A stretch of 64,000 bases of DNA from Artocarpus heterophyllus (Eukaryota > Streptophyta > Magnoliopsida > Rosales > Moraceae), in assembly GCA_025403435.1 (NCBI GenBank), contig CM046350.1:28536938-28600937 (forward strand). Reading direction: 5' to 3'. Numbering within the stretch: the first letter of the stretch is position 1; every line of letters starts with the position of its first letter. Below the pieces are notes generated by a model, which was given only the letters and a program-made list of their open reading frames with translations, ran no database searches and was not told where the DNA came from. Both the position numbers and the translations under genes were made by a program. Below are positions 1 through 12,190 of the stretch, in pieces.

Positions 1-705
1 GATTATCTTGATAAAGTTTGTTTTGATCAGATAACTTCTCTATTGGGTTATTTGAATCAAAACTGAGACTTTATCCTATAGAATCTCGGGTGCAAAATAA
101 AAGATTCACGTAGATTTTTTCGCAGCAGTTCGGCCTGCCGATCTACGTGTTCGGCCTACCGATGGTGCCTGTTCGGCCTGCCGATCAACAAGAGATAAGA
201 TTACCCGTTTTCACATGGATCTTATCAGATATTGATCTGAACTTGATTTTGTTTTGAGTTTTTGAGACCTAATCTGATAAGGACTGACCCCAGGACCAAT
301 AGCTATATAAAAGGAGTGAGTCTCATGATTTATTCAGATCAATTTGAGAGATTAAGAATGATACTATTCTAGTGAGCATCTGAAAACTCCCTAAGAGCTT
401 TTGTTCACAAATCATGAACACTAGCTTTGGGTTCTCTCTATTGGTTGGAAGGAGAGTCACTGGTGGAAGAGCTGCATGTGTGAGCCCACACTCACTCCAG
501 TTGTGGAGAGAGAATAGCAAAGAAGACCAGTTGGTTGAGGCTCTTCTGGAACATTACTTCTCTTCACAAATTGCGGATGTTCTTCAGCACACGAAGGTTA
601 GTAAGATCTGTCTAATTTATACATATAGAATGTCGAACTTGTGTTTTAGAAATTACTCTGATATATAAAAATTTTTAAATTCCACTGCGCACCATTTTTT
701 CAACA
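1..705 (+). repeat. 5' LTR of Element 1 (3' part only)
   Basis: This stretch repeats 7661-8362 with scattered substitutions and ends in CAACA immediately before the primer binding site. It holds the end of U3, including three GC-rich motif copies at about 128-184, then the TATA box and the R/U5 part. Confidence 0.95.
304..312 (+). promoter_or_regulatory. TATA box of the Element 1 LTR promoter
   Basis: TATATAAAA lies about 400 bp before the LTR end. The same place in the other LTRs of the family carries TATAAAAA or TATAAATA (10060, 20797, 35265, 42888, 50553, 51711). Conservation at a fixed LTR position supports a core promoter. The 3' LTR copy near 7963 has decayed to TATACAAAG. Confidence 0.75.
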
Positions 706-707
706 AT

Positions 708-719
708 TGGTATCAGAGC
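708..719 (+). other. Primer binding site, initiator-Met tRNA type
   Basis: TGGTATCAGAGC, two bases after the LTR end, is the standard plant copia sequence complementary to the 3' end of initiator methionine tRNA. It would prime minus-strand DNA synthesis. Confidence 0.95.
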
Positions 720-2385
720 CATGGTTTTTACATAAATTTACAAGTTTATGATCATGTTATATGCATAAATTTTGTGATCTTATACTCTCCAATGCTTGAA
801 TTGAATTTTATAGAGAGATGGCACTCTAGGTTTCTATAAATGATGTATGTTGTCATGGATTATGTGGTAAATGTTTATTAATTAATTATGGTTGATTAAA
901 TTGTTGTTTAAATATTTATTGATTAATTAATTTATACCGGTTATGGTTCCTTAGAGGTTAGAATGTATATCTAGGTTTTTCATGTAATTAGATGGCGGAC
1001 TATCATATCCGTCTAGGAATTATTATTTATTTTAAATTTATAAAAAATTTGTAATTAAACAATTATCCAGAGAAGACGGATCTAGAAGAATGATGATGGC
1101 GCCCCTAGGTATTTCCTGAGTCTCTAATTTTATGTTTTTGAATTGTTGAAAATAAAATTGATGAATTGCATTAAAATTGTATTTTCTGGAATGAGGGATT
1201 TCTTCTCGGTCGGCATGCCAGACATCACAATTCGACAGGCCGATGGTCTAGGATCGGCAGGCCAGACGTGTGGTTCGGTAGGCCGTCAGTGGGGCAAAAA
1301 TTGGTTGGCTCTACCAGTAGGCTGAACTTTCAGTTCGGCAGGTCAAATCTTCATGGGTCGGCAGGCCGATCTGTATGATCGGCAGGCTGATGAAACATGA
1401 CCGGCAGGCCGATCACCCAGATCAGCCTGCCGACCGAGAGCTAGAAAATTTTCAAAAAAGGTGCAATTTTTGCAGTGCAATTTTAATTTTATTTTTGAGA
1501 CGATTTTGAGAAACATGAAATTTAGATATGACTGGAAATATGGAGTATTTGATTCATACAGGATTGAAGACTTGAAGATGGGTATTGCGTGAAGAAGGAT
1601 ACAACTTGAGGATTCAAGGATGAAGAATCGATAAATGTCTCGATTATTCTCTTGTAATCTTAGTTTTCTATTCTCTAGGGTGGAACAATAATATTACGGT
1701 TATTATTATTTTGCTTGTAGCTTTGCTTGATTGCTTTGCTTAGTCTGCATTATAATATGATTTGCCATGTATATTGATAACATGTCATATAGAATAGGGA
1801 GTGCCGCTCATATTAAAATTATCCATGCGTATTCTTAAAATAAAACCTTGATTTCAAAAGATTGAGTGGGAGAAGGTTTTCGAAGAGAGGACCTAAGGCC
1901 TCCATCATTGGTCCATAGGCAGAACATGGTGGTCCGACCCCTAGGAAGGGATTTCTATCATGTACTAGATTAGATCTCTAAAAGGATAAGATATTTTAGT
2001 ATGATTTATGGTTACACACCTCTAGATGGTGATTATAAATCATGGATAAAATGTTGAAATGACGGTTATACACTTACATTGATTTTATTATTAACCTCCC
2101 CTATGAGCTCTGATATTAAAATTAATGGCCAAAGAAACGATTATTAATATATGCTACATCATATGGGTCCTGGATGGCATATATTAATTAGGAGGGGATC
2201 TGTGTTCCTGATTGAATTTGGCATGACTCCCCTAGGAGCTTGTTGAATTCTAAGTTAAGAATTATCATTGTAAGGTTTTGACACATAAACACATTTGTAT
2301 GATTTTACATGATTATGTTATCTTACTAAATTATTATTATATGTTTGCTTATGTTTGGTATATGATTCTTTATAGTAGATTGAAA
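720..2385 (+). other. Untranslated leader of Element 1
   Basis: About 1.67 kb with no usable frame separates the primer binding site from gag. It contains the GC-rich motif array (1206-1435) followed by AT-rich sequence. Just before the gag ATG all family members carry a pyrimidine-rich run ending in TAG (2360-2379 here), which resembles a splice acceptor; whether the leader is spliced is unknown. Confidence 0.7.
1206..1435 (+). repeat. GC-rich motif array (TCGGCAGGCCGA) in leader
   Basis: About ten copies of TCGGCAGGCCGA or close variants lie 15-35 bp apart in a surrounding AT-rich leader. The arms TCGGC and GCCGA are inverted repeats around a 2-bp spacer. The dominant orientation is opposite to that of the copies in the LTR (about 128-184), except for the last copy. 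Confidence 0.85.
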
Positions 2386-5300
2386 ATGTCTAAAAACGCT
2401 TTATCATCGACACTTGACAAAAACCAATGAACCGGTGAGAATTATAACGATTGGAAACGGAACCTGAATATCGTCCTATCCTTTGAGAAACTGAAATATG
2501 TACTAACAACCCCTTGTCCCCTCGAGCCTACAGGAGACTCAAGTAATGAGCAATTCCAAGCGTACGATCACTAGAAAGATGCTAATGATCAGGCCTGCTG
2601 CTATGTTATGGCTAGCATGAACAATGTACTGCAGGCTCAACATCAGGATTATGAGACTGTGAAGCAAATCTTGGATAATCTTGAGGTTATGTTTGGAGGC
2701 CAGGCCATAACAAAACGGCAAGGGGCGCTTCAGAAACTCTTAAACTGTAGACAGAGACCGGGGACATCTATAAAGGAGCACATGATGTTGGTCATGGGTT
2801 ACCTCGCTGAGGCTTAAACTAATGGAGCCGACATCGATGCTGAAACTCAGATGACTATGGTCTTTGAGACTCTGTCTAAGGAATTTATTCCATTTAGAGC
2901 TACTTTTAATTTGAGCCATAGACGGGATATGACCTTAACAGAATTGATGAAACAGTTACAGGAGTTTGAACTGCTGATCAGGGAGTCTCCTGCTAGTGGT
3001 GAGGCCAACATGGTAGCTGCTTCTGGTTGCAATCCTAACTCAGGGAATGGAAAGAAGCAACGGGCCAAGAATGGGAAGTTTTCTATTCCTGCTACTACCA
3101 AGAGCAAGAAGAAGAAGAACCCAAAGAAGCTTAAGTGCTTCTTCTGTGGAAAGGTCAGGCATATCAAGAAGTATTGCAAGGACTTCCTTTCCAAAGGAGG
3201 TAGGTGTGATCTTCTATATTTAGAAACTTGTTTGGTTGAGGAATCCAGTAACATCTGGGTCATATATTCTGGTGCAACTAATCATGTTTGTGTTTCTCTG
3301 CAGGGGTTCAAAGAAATGAGAAGTCTGCTACATGAGGACTTCACGCTTCGGATGGGCGATGGATCCTTGGTCTCAGCGGAAGCAGTAGGAGATGTCCATC
3401 TTTACTTTGATAATTATAGGAATTTAATTTTGCAAGATTGTTTTTATGTTCCAAAATTTAAAAGGAATTTAATTTTTGTATCTTGTTTATTTAAAGACTC
3501 CTACGTGGTATCTTTTAATAAAAAAGTGGTGATTCGTAAAAACAAATCTTTTATCTGTCCTGGCTGGATGTAAAATAATCTATATTTTATCAAACCTAAG
3601 ATGGACTTATAGCTTAATGTTGAGATAAATGATAATGACTCTAAAAGACTTAAAACTTGTCACTCTAATAAGACTTATCTTTGGCATTTGCGCCTTGGTC
3701 ATATTAACCTGAATAGGATTCAAAGGTTGGTAAGGGATGGACCTTTAAGTCACTTAAAGGTGGAATCTATACCTCAGTGTGAATCTTGTTTGGAGGGTAA
3801 AATGACCAAAAGACCATACGGGTCTAAGGGCAATAGGGCCGAAGGGGTTCTAGAACTTGTGCATAGTTATGTTTGCGGACCGATGAACATCCAGGCACGA
3901 GGAGGGTATGAGTACTTCGTCACTTATATTGACGATTACTCAAGATATGGGTATGTGTACCTAATGCATCAAAAAAGAGAAACTTTTGACAAGTTCTGAG
4001 AGTTTCGGGCTGAAGTGGAAAAGCAATTGGGAAGACCCATAAAGGTACTTCGATCTGATCGAGGTGGAGAATACCTTTCTAAAGCGTTCTTGGGACACTT
4101 GTTAGAGAATGGAATTTTATCCCATTTAACTACACTGGGCACTCCGCAGCAGAATGGCATAGCGGAGAGAAGGAATAGGACTTTGTTGGACATGATTAGG
4201 TCCATGATGAGTTATTCATTATTGCCTTTATCCTTTTGGGGATATGCACTACAAACTGCATATTATCTTTTGAACAACGTGCCTTCAAAATCAGTCCCTA
4301 AAACTCCTCACGAGTTGTGGACAAGTAGGAAGACATCCTTAAACCATATTTACATATGGGGATGTCCGGCTCATGTCCTGTTTAAGGATCCGAATAAGTT
4401 GGAAGCACGTTCGGAAGTTTACGTGTTTGTAGGATATCCAAAAGGGACTAAAGGGGGTTATTTTTATAACCCAAAGGAAAATAAAGTCGTGGTTTCAACT
4501 AATGCAACTTTCCTTGAGGAGAGCTACATGGACGACTTTAAACCTTGAAGCAAAGTGGTGCTTGAGGAGTTAAGGGGTGATCTGTTCACTCCGGAGGTTC
4601 TGAACGAAACCATTCCGATCGGTGTAGAAAAACCAAACAAACTTGAACAACAATCTCAGGGGCTTCGGCGTAGTGGGAGGATCAGGCGTCAACCTGAGAG
4701 GTATATGTTCAATGGGGAGGTCTTCTTGGCTGAACCGGATGAACATGACAGGGATCCTTATACTTACGCAGAAGCTATAGAGGATGTTGATTCAAGACTC
4801 TGGATAGAGGCCATGAACATAGAGATGAAGTCTATGGAGACTAATCAGGTCTGGGAGCTTGTGGATCTTCCCGAAGGGGTAAAACCCATAGGGTGTAAGT
4901 GGATCTACAAGAGGAAAAGAGGAGTGCATGGAAAGGTCAAAACCTTTAAGGCTAGACTGATAGCTAAGGGTTATACACAAAAGGAATGAATCGATTATGA
5001 GGAAACCTTTTCACCTGTAGCCATGCTTAAGTCCATCCGGATTCTCTTGTCCATAGTTGCCTGCTCTCGACTACGAGATTTGACAAATGGATGTCAAGAC
5101 GGCTTTTCTGAATGGCTATCTTGATGAGTCCATTTATATGGAACAACCAAAAGGGTTCAAGGTCGCGGGTCAAGAGGGTAAGGTTTGTAAGCTGCTGAAG
5201 TCAATTTATGGACTTAAGCAGGCTTCCCGTTCTTGGAATATAAGATTTGATCAAGTGATCAAGACTTATGGGTTCTCACAAAATGTGGATGAACCATGTG

Positions 5301-6310
5301 TTAACAAACACATTGAGGATGGGAAGGTGGTTTTTCTACTGCTCTATGTAGATGACATTCTGCTAATTGGCAATGACGTTGGGGCGTTGTCATCGGTCAA
5401 ATTATGGTTGACCAAGCAGTTTGACATGAAGGACTTGGGTGAAGCTAATTTTGTTCTCGGTATCCAGATTTTTCGGGATAGGAAGAACAAAATGATAGCT
5501 TTGTCTCAGGCCGGCTACATAGATAAAATTCTCAGGAGGTTTGCAATGCAGGATTCCAAGAAAGGTGGACAACCATCTAGGTCTGGAATTACTCTTTCTA
5601 AGAAAGACTCTCCAAAGTCTTATGAAGAAAGAGAATACATGAAGAAGGTGCCTTATGCTTCGACAGTGGGTAGTCTCATGTATGCCATGCTTTGCACACG
5701 ATCGGATATTAGCTATACGGTTAGGATTGTAAGTCGATTTCAGGCGGATCTAGGACCAAACCATTGGGTTGCAGTAAAGCATATTTTCAAGTACCTGAGA
5801 AGGACTCGAGGGTATATGCTTGTGTATTCATGTGAGGACTTAACTCCTCTAGGATACATTGACTCGGATTTCCAATCTTGTCTGGATTCTAGGAAATCGA
5901 CTCCGAGGATTGTGTTTACTCTAGGTGGCGGTGCCATCAGTTGGAGAAGTGCGAAGCAAGATTGCACTTCAGATTCAACGATGGAGGTCGAGTACGTGGC
6001 GGCTAGTGATGCTTCGAAAGAAGTAGTGTGGCTCCGTAAGTTCCTTGGGGATCTTAAGGTAGTTCCTGGTATGGATAAAACGGTATCACTATACTGTGAT
6101 AACAGTGCGGCGGTAGCTAATGCTAAGGAACCAAGATTTCACAAGAAGAGTAAGCATATTGATCGGAAGTATCATGTGATAAAGGACTTTGTAGAGGGCG
6201 GGCATGTCACGGTGTTCAAGATCGCGTCAGAGGATAATTTAGCTGATTCATTTACGAAGACACTTACTGGGAGAGTCTTCAAGAGGCATGTGGAAGCTAT
6301 GGGGATGTGA
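2386..6310 (+). pseudogene. Broken copia gag-pol polyprotein, Element 1
   Basis: The start is the ATG that opens the conserved Gag N terminus (MSKNALSS), also used in elements A and B. A stop occurs after 14 codons (CAA to TGA region), and others occur near 2571, 2815, 3571, 3610, 3997, 4546 and 4987. A one-base insertion near 5050 shifts the frame before reverse transcriptase. Visible pieces in order: the Gag zinc knuckle CX2CX4HX4C (about 3139-3180, intact); an aspartic protease whose active-site DSG has become YSG; integrase HHCC and catalytic core; reverse transcriptase with YVDD intact; and RNase H to a C terminus at 6310. The last 407 codons (5087-6310) form one open frame. The family would make virus-like particles and integrate cDNA, but this copy is dead. 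Confidence 0.93.
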
Positions 6311-6332
6311 AATTTGCTATATTCACTCACTT

Positions 6333-6348
6333 AGTGCAAGTAGGAGAT
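6333..6348 (+). other. Polypurine tract of Element 1
   Basis: The purine-rich run ending AAGTAGGAGAT sits directly before the 3' LTR TGTTAG. Other family members read AAGTGGGAGAT at the same place, the expected primer for plus-strand DNA. Confidence 0.8.
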
Positions 6349-8362
6349 TGTTAGACATGTATGCCCTAAGGAGTGAAAATGTAATATGTTTTTAGAGACA
6401 TTTTTATCAATAAAGAATTTATTTATTTATATATACCAAATCTTGTCCTCTTTACGTTCACATTTGTTGAATGTGTGATAAGCAAACAGTAGTCTGAGAC
6501 TGTCGGTCTAAACCTTAAGAATTGGGCATAGATGGACTGATTATGCAGAAGACACGATTCTTAAGGTGACAGTCTAAAACATATGATCCGCAATCGAGGG
6601 AATAAAGTTGGGCGCTTTATTCATGTAAAGATTGTTATGTTGTCTATATCCCATTTAGGGAGATGGTTTGTCTTGACCATCGGAGTTGGACTCCTTGAAT
6701 AGAAACATTAGCGCATTGTCATATGTGATGATATGTTGGATTGGGACATAAAGTGAATTGATTTGGATTAATAATTCAGTCTTGGAAAATCGATTCACTT
6801 GAGACAGTCATTTGTATTGTATCTTGATCCTGAGATGAATAGTGGGCCCGTTGTCTCGACTTGTGTCTTTTGATGTACCAAAGGGTGATTCCCACATCTC
6901 AATAGTGGTATGCATGCCGGTACATTGGAGGCATGACTCTTGATAGCGTAGACTTGTTATTCATAGATATGGACTCCATAGCTCCTCTTTAGGAGGAATG
7001 ATATCCTCTTATATCCGTTGTCCTGTAATTAGAAAATTACAGCGCTCAACCATTTGGATACATAGTTGTAACTTAATAGTATACCATCTTTGGATGGTAA
7101 GTTTTCTAATGGTGAGATGATGGAACGTAAGATAAAAATAATCGGGAAGGTAAGACAAAACTTGTCCTTAAGCCGATTATGGATTATCATATGGGGATAC
7201 GATACACTATGATATGTTATGGAGACTTAGCTTTACGGGCTTCGTAATTCTATAAAGTTTGAGAGTGCAGCTCCGAAACTTTTAGTGGAGTAGCGTTGGA
7301 GTTGATAATTATGAAATGTATATCTGGGATATTGGGTTTCATAATTATCGTGAGCTTGAACTTTATAGGTCCATTTTGGTCCCCTTTGCTAGCTCACAAA
7401 ATCCTGTAACGACACGGCGTGCTTTTCCAATAATTGATGACTTATGTCGGATTTATTAGATTGGTTTAAAATTTGAAAGAATCAAATAATTCATGTCTGT
7501 TTATCGGTTGAATTAATTTTGTAAGAAATTAATTTAAGATAAACTTGTTGAATTATTGGGATCGGATAATTCTTGTCTGTTTATCGATTGATTTAATTGG
7601 ATAAATTAGATCAAGATAAACTTGTAGAATTATTGTGAATTGATTTATTTTCTTAGAGATTATCTTGATAAAGTTTGTTTTGATCAGATAACTTCTCTTT
7701 TGGGTTATTTGAATCAAAACTGAGACTTTATCCTATAGAATCTCGGGTGGAAAATAAAAGATTCATGGAGATTTTTTCGCAGCAGTTCGGCCTGCCGATC
7801 TACCAGTTTGGCCTGCCGATGGTGCCTGTTGGGCCTGCCGATCAACGAGAGATAAGATTACACATTTTTACGCAGATCTTATCAGATATTGATCCAAACT
7901 TGATTCTGTTTCAAGTTTTTGAGACCTAATCTGGTAAGGACTGACCCCAAGACCAATAGCTATACAAAGGGAGTGAGTCTCATGATTTATTCAGATCAAT
8001 TTGAGAGATTACGAGTGATACTCTTCTGGTGAGCATCTGAAAACTCCCTAAGAGCTTTTGTTCACAAATCACGAACACTAGCTTCGGGTTCTCTCTATTG
8101 GTTGGAAGGAGAGTCACTGGTGGAAGAGCTGCACGTGTGAGCCCACACTCACTCCGGTTGTGGATGGAGAATAGCATAGAAGACCAGTTGGTTGAGGCTC
8201 TTTTGGAACGTCACTTCTCTTCACAGATTGCGGAGGTTCTTCAGCACACGAAGGCTAGTAAGATCTGTCTTATTTATACATATAGCATGTCGAACTTGTG
8301 TTTTGGAAATTACTCTGATATATAAAAATTTTTAAATTCCGCTGTGCACCTTTTTTTCAACA
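6349..8362 (+). repeat. 3' LTR of Element 1 (complete, 2014 bp)
   Basis: It begins TGTTAGACATG and ends TTTCAACA, with the usual TG...CA termini. An AATAAA lies about 60 bp in. Two hairpin-forming direct repeats sit at about 7485-7632. GC-rich motif copies lie at about 7785-7845, followed by a decayed TATA box. The last 702 bp match window bases 1-705. Confidence 0.95.
7485..7634 (+). repeat. Two tandem hairpin units in U3
   Basis: Two roughly 75-80 bp units each start near ATAATTC(A/T)TGTCTGTTTATC and end near GATAAACTTGTTGAATTAT, which is an imperfect inverted copy of the start. Each unit can therefore fold into a stem of about 20 bp. The pair is kept in every LTR of this lineage in the window (for example 42389-42540 and 50050-50205). 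Confidence 0.75.
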
Positions 8363-8444
8363 TTACCCGTATTATATATATCAATTATTCTATCATTAAT
8401 ATGTTACTAACATAGCATAATACAGTTAGCTAAGACGAGCGTGC
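8363..8444. other. AT-rich spacer between Elements 1 and 2
   Basis: These 82 bases of AT-rich DNA show no recognisable feature. The last five bases (cgtgc) are the left target-site duplication of Element 2. Confidence 0.6.
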
Positions 8445-10458
8445 TGTTAGACATGTATGCCCTAAGGAGAAAAAATATAATATGTTTTTAGAGACATTTT
8501 TATCAATAAAGAATTTATTTATTATTTATATACCAAATCTTGTCCTCTTTACGTTCATATTTGTTGAATGTATGATGCGTAAACAAAAGTCTAAGACTGT
8601 CGGTCTAAACCATTGAGAATTAGGCATATGATGGATAGATTATATAGAAGACACGATTCTTTAGGTGACGGTCTAAATCATATGATCCGCAATAGAGGGA
8701 ATAAAGTTAGGCGTTTTATTCATGCAAAAATTGTTATGTTGTCTATATCCCTAACGGGAGATGGTTTGTCTTGGCCATCAGAAGGGGACTCCACAAATAG
8801 AAACATTGGTGTATTGTCATGGGTGACAATATATTGGATCAGGACATAAAGTGAATTGATTTGGATTAATAATTCTATCTCGACAAATAGATTCACTTTA
8901 GACAATCATTTGTATTGTATCTTAATCCTGAGATGAATAATGGGCACGCTGTCTTGACTTGTGTCTTTTGATGTACCAAAGGGTGACATCTACATTTATG
9001 TTGGTACGCATACCGGTATGTTGGAGGCATGACTCTTTATAGTGTAGACCTATATTCATAAATATGGAATCCATAGCTCCTCTTTAGGAGCAGTTGATAT
9101 CCTTATATATGCGTTATCCTATAATTGGAAAACTAGAGCGCTCAACCATTTGGATACATTGGTGTAACTGAATGGTACACTGTCTTTGGATGGTAAGTTT
9201 TCCGATGGGGAGATAATGGAACGTAAGATAAAAATAATTGAGAAGGTAAGACAAAATTTATCCTTAAGCCGATTATGGATAATCCAATAGGGATACGATA
9301 CATTATGATATGTCATGGAGACTTAGATATACAGGCTTTGTAATTCTATATAGTTCGAAAGTGTAGCTCTAAGTTTTTAGTGGAGTAACGTTAGAGCTGA
9401 TAATTATGAAATGTATATCTGAGATATTGGGTTTCATAATTATCGGGAGCTTGAACTATACAGGTCCATTAGGTCCTCTTTGCCAGCTTATAAAAAATCC
9501 TATAACGATACGGCGTGCTTTTCTAATAATTGGTGACTTATGTCAAATTATCAAATTGGTTGAAAATTTGATAGGATCAGATAATTCATGTCGTTTATCG
9601 GTTGAATTAATTTTGTGAATATTAACTCAAGATAAACTTGTTGAATTATAAGGACCAGATAATTTATGTTTGTTTATCAATTGGATTAATTTTGAATAAA
9701 TTAATTTAAGATAAACTTGTTGAATTATCAAGAATATTTATTTTCCTAGAGATTATCTAGATATGATCTTTTAATCAGATAACTGCTCTATTGGGTTATT
9801 TGAATTAAAACTGAGGTTCTATCCTAAGAATCTCGGGTAGGAAATAAAAGATTTACAAGGATCATTTATCGTAAGTTCGGTAGTCTGATCTTCAGGTTCG
9901 GCCTACCGATGAGTAAGTTTGACAGGCCGATCTGCTAGTTCGGCCTGCCGACTAAGTGATAAATAGATCACACATTTTTACGCAAATTTTATACGGTATT
10001 GATTCTGATCTGAATTTTTGAGGTGTTATCTGATAAGGACTGACCCTTGGCCCAATCTCTATAAATAGGGGAGTGAGTCTCATTGTTATTTAGATCGATT
10101 GAGAGATTAAGAGTGAGACTTTGCTGGTGATACTTTGAAACTCCCTGTAAGCTATTGTTCACAAATCACAAACTATGGCTTTAGGTATTTCTCAATTGGT
10201 TGGTAGGAGAGTCACCTGGTGGAAGAGCTGTGTGAGTGTGCCCACACACAAACTGATCGTGGATAGAAAAGCAAAGAAGGCCAATTGGTTGAGGTCCTTC
10301 AACAACGTCATTTTTCTTCATCAATTGTGGGAGCTTTTCGGCAAACAAGGTTAGTAAGGTCTAGTTAATTTATGCATATAGCTTGCCAAACTTATGTTTT
10401 GGAAAATATTCTAGTATAAGAATTTTATAAAATTTTGTTGCATACTATTTGTCCAACA
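8445..10458 (+). repeat. 5' LTR of Element 2
   Basis: It starts TGTTAGACATG and ends GTCCAACA directly before a mutated primer site. It contains the AATAAA near the start, the tandem hairpin units, GC-rich motifs at about 9892-9950 and a TATAAATA at 10060-10067. Alignable with the Element 1 LTR throughout. Confidence 0.93.
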
Positions 10459-10460
10459 AT

Positions 10461-10472
10461 TGGTATCAAAGG
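10461..10472 (+). other. Primer binding site of Element 2 (mutated)
   Basis: TGGTATCAAAGG differs from the standard TGGTATCAGAGC at two of twelve positions. Position two bases after the LTR end confirms identity. Confidence 0.85.
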
Positions 10473-11610
10473 CATGGTTTTTACATAAATTTACAAGTTT
10501 GTGATCATGCTATGCGTATAAATTACGTGATCTTGATCTTTTTAATGCTTGAGTTTAATTTTTAGAGAGTTGGCACTCTAAGGTTTCTATATATTTATAT
10601 GTTGTCTTAGATTATAAGGTGAATGCTTATTAATTAATTATGGTTGATTAAATTATTGTTTAATTATTAATTAATTAATTAATTAATTAATTATGCTGGT
10701 TATGGTTCCTCATAGGTTAGAATGTGTATCTAGGATTTTCATTTAATTAGATGGTGGACTATCACTCTGTCTAGGAATTATTATTTAATTTTAAATTTGT
10801 AAGAACTTTGTAATTAAATAATCATTTAGAGAAGACAGATCTAAAAGACGAATCTAGAAGATGAATGAAAGCGTTCCACAGGTATTTCCTGAGTCTCTAA
10901 AATTTTATTTTTTGAATTACTGAAAATAAAATTTAAAAACTCTATAAACTGTATTTTCTGGAAAAACGTGATTTCTACTCGGTCGGTATGTCGAACCCTT
11001 CAATTTGGCAAGATGATGGTCACGGAGCAGCATGCCGGACATGAGGTTTGATAGGCCGTCCGCTGGGCAAAAATCTGGTGGCTCTGGCAACAGGCCGAAC
11101 CTTTTAGTTCGATAGGCCAATCTATCATGATCGGCAGGCCGACCTGAAAAGATCGATAGGCCAGAGGGTTATGACCATCAGGCTAATCATAAAGATCGAC
11201 ATGCTAGTAAGGAGCTATGATTTTTCAAGAAAAGGTGCTTTTTCTAGAACGCCCCTTAATTCGGACGTCACAGATATCGTTTCATTCATACATTCATACT
11301 TATTAAACCTCAAACATAAACGTAATTACATAGCTTATACGATGTTTTCAAATATGAACGTAGTTAAACATACATAACCAGGATCCATACATACATCTAA
11401 TTTTTTTTTAAAAAAAACTTATCATTGTTTAAAATAACATGTTTTTAACTTATTCCATATCATAATTTGTTCAATTATACTTTTAAATTAAACAAGAACT
11501 TATTTAATAATATAGGTATATCAAGTTGTAAAATCAGGACTTATAAACATTACATCATAACTCATGAATCAATAGATTTTTTTTTTTTTAAGGGTCATTG
11601 ACTCCCACAG

Positions 11611-11803
11611 TTCGGCAGGCCGAACTTGGGACTTCGGCAGGCCAAACATGATCGGCAGGCCGGAGTTCCCTTAATCGGCAAGCCGGCAGAGGCTTTGCAA
11701 ACTAGCTTAAAAATCTCAACATCGTTCGGCAGGCCAGAAAAGTGTTCGGCAGGCCAAACTCTCGGACGTTGGCAGGCCGACCAAAGATATTCGGCAGGCC
11801 GAC
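11611..11803 (+). repeat. GC-rich motif array 1 in the solo LTR
   Basis: About eight copies of TTCGGCAGGCCGA and variants lie in this orientation on the plus strand. A second array in opposite orientation lies at 13959-14085 of the same LTR. Confidence 0.85.
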
Positions 11804-12157
11804 CGAGCCCAAGTCTAAAGAAAACTTATTTTGCAAAACATAATCAACCTTTCATAAAAATGCGGAAAATCATAATGCTTAAGATAATGAAATAAAATAT
11901 GAAATATAGTTCAAAAATCCTTGAAATGTTTATCATAAAAATAGTGTTCAAAAATATGAAACTTTATTAAAAACATAGAAACATTTTTCTTGGCGTGCTT
12001 CCGGTTACAATTCATCGTGCTTTGTGCTCACACACCTTCCCATGTCCTCCGCCTAGTCCATGATTTTGTTACCCTTATCTGCAACATGACATAAAACATG
12101 ATTAAGCTAATGCTTAGTAAGTACATATAATTCTTACAATTTAAAACATTTTATAAA

Positions 12158-12190
12158 CATCATCATCATCATCATTATCATCATATCATA
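12158..12190 (+). repeat. CAT trinucleotide run
   Basis: A short interrupted (CAT)n microsatellite lies inside the solo LTR. Another simple run, (AT)n, lies at about 13025-13044. Confidence 0.7.

Larger units (their letters stand above)
1..8362 (+). mobile_element. Element 1: Ty1/copia LTR retrotransposon, 5' end cut by window
   Basis: The order is partial 5' LTR (1-705), primer binding site, about 1.7 kb untranslated leader, a broken gag-pol (2386-6310), polypurine tract and complete 3' LTR (6349-8362). Window base 1 aligns with 3' LTR base about 7661, so roughly 1.3 kb of the 5' LTR lies upstream of the window. The domain order gag, protease, integrase, reverse transcriptase, RNase H is the copia order. 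The target-site duplication cannot be checked because the left end is missing. The element cannot encode a functional polyprotein. Confidence 0.95.

Noticed and set aside
414..668. Small open frame in the R/U5 part of every LTR (also near 8098, 35333, 43025, 50690, 51779), with an open antisense frame
   Set aside because: The frame recurs because the LTRs are copies. Only the 414 copy has an ATG; the others start at TTG or GTG, and the termini vary. No sign of conserved coding.
11626..11895. 89-codon frame over the GC-rich array
   Set aside because: It follows the motif periodicity and lies inside a solo LTR. No start context or similarity supports it. The same applies to 13924-14109 and 36111-36391.
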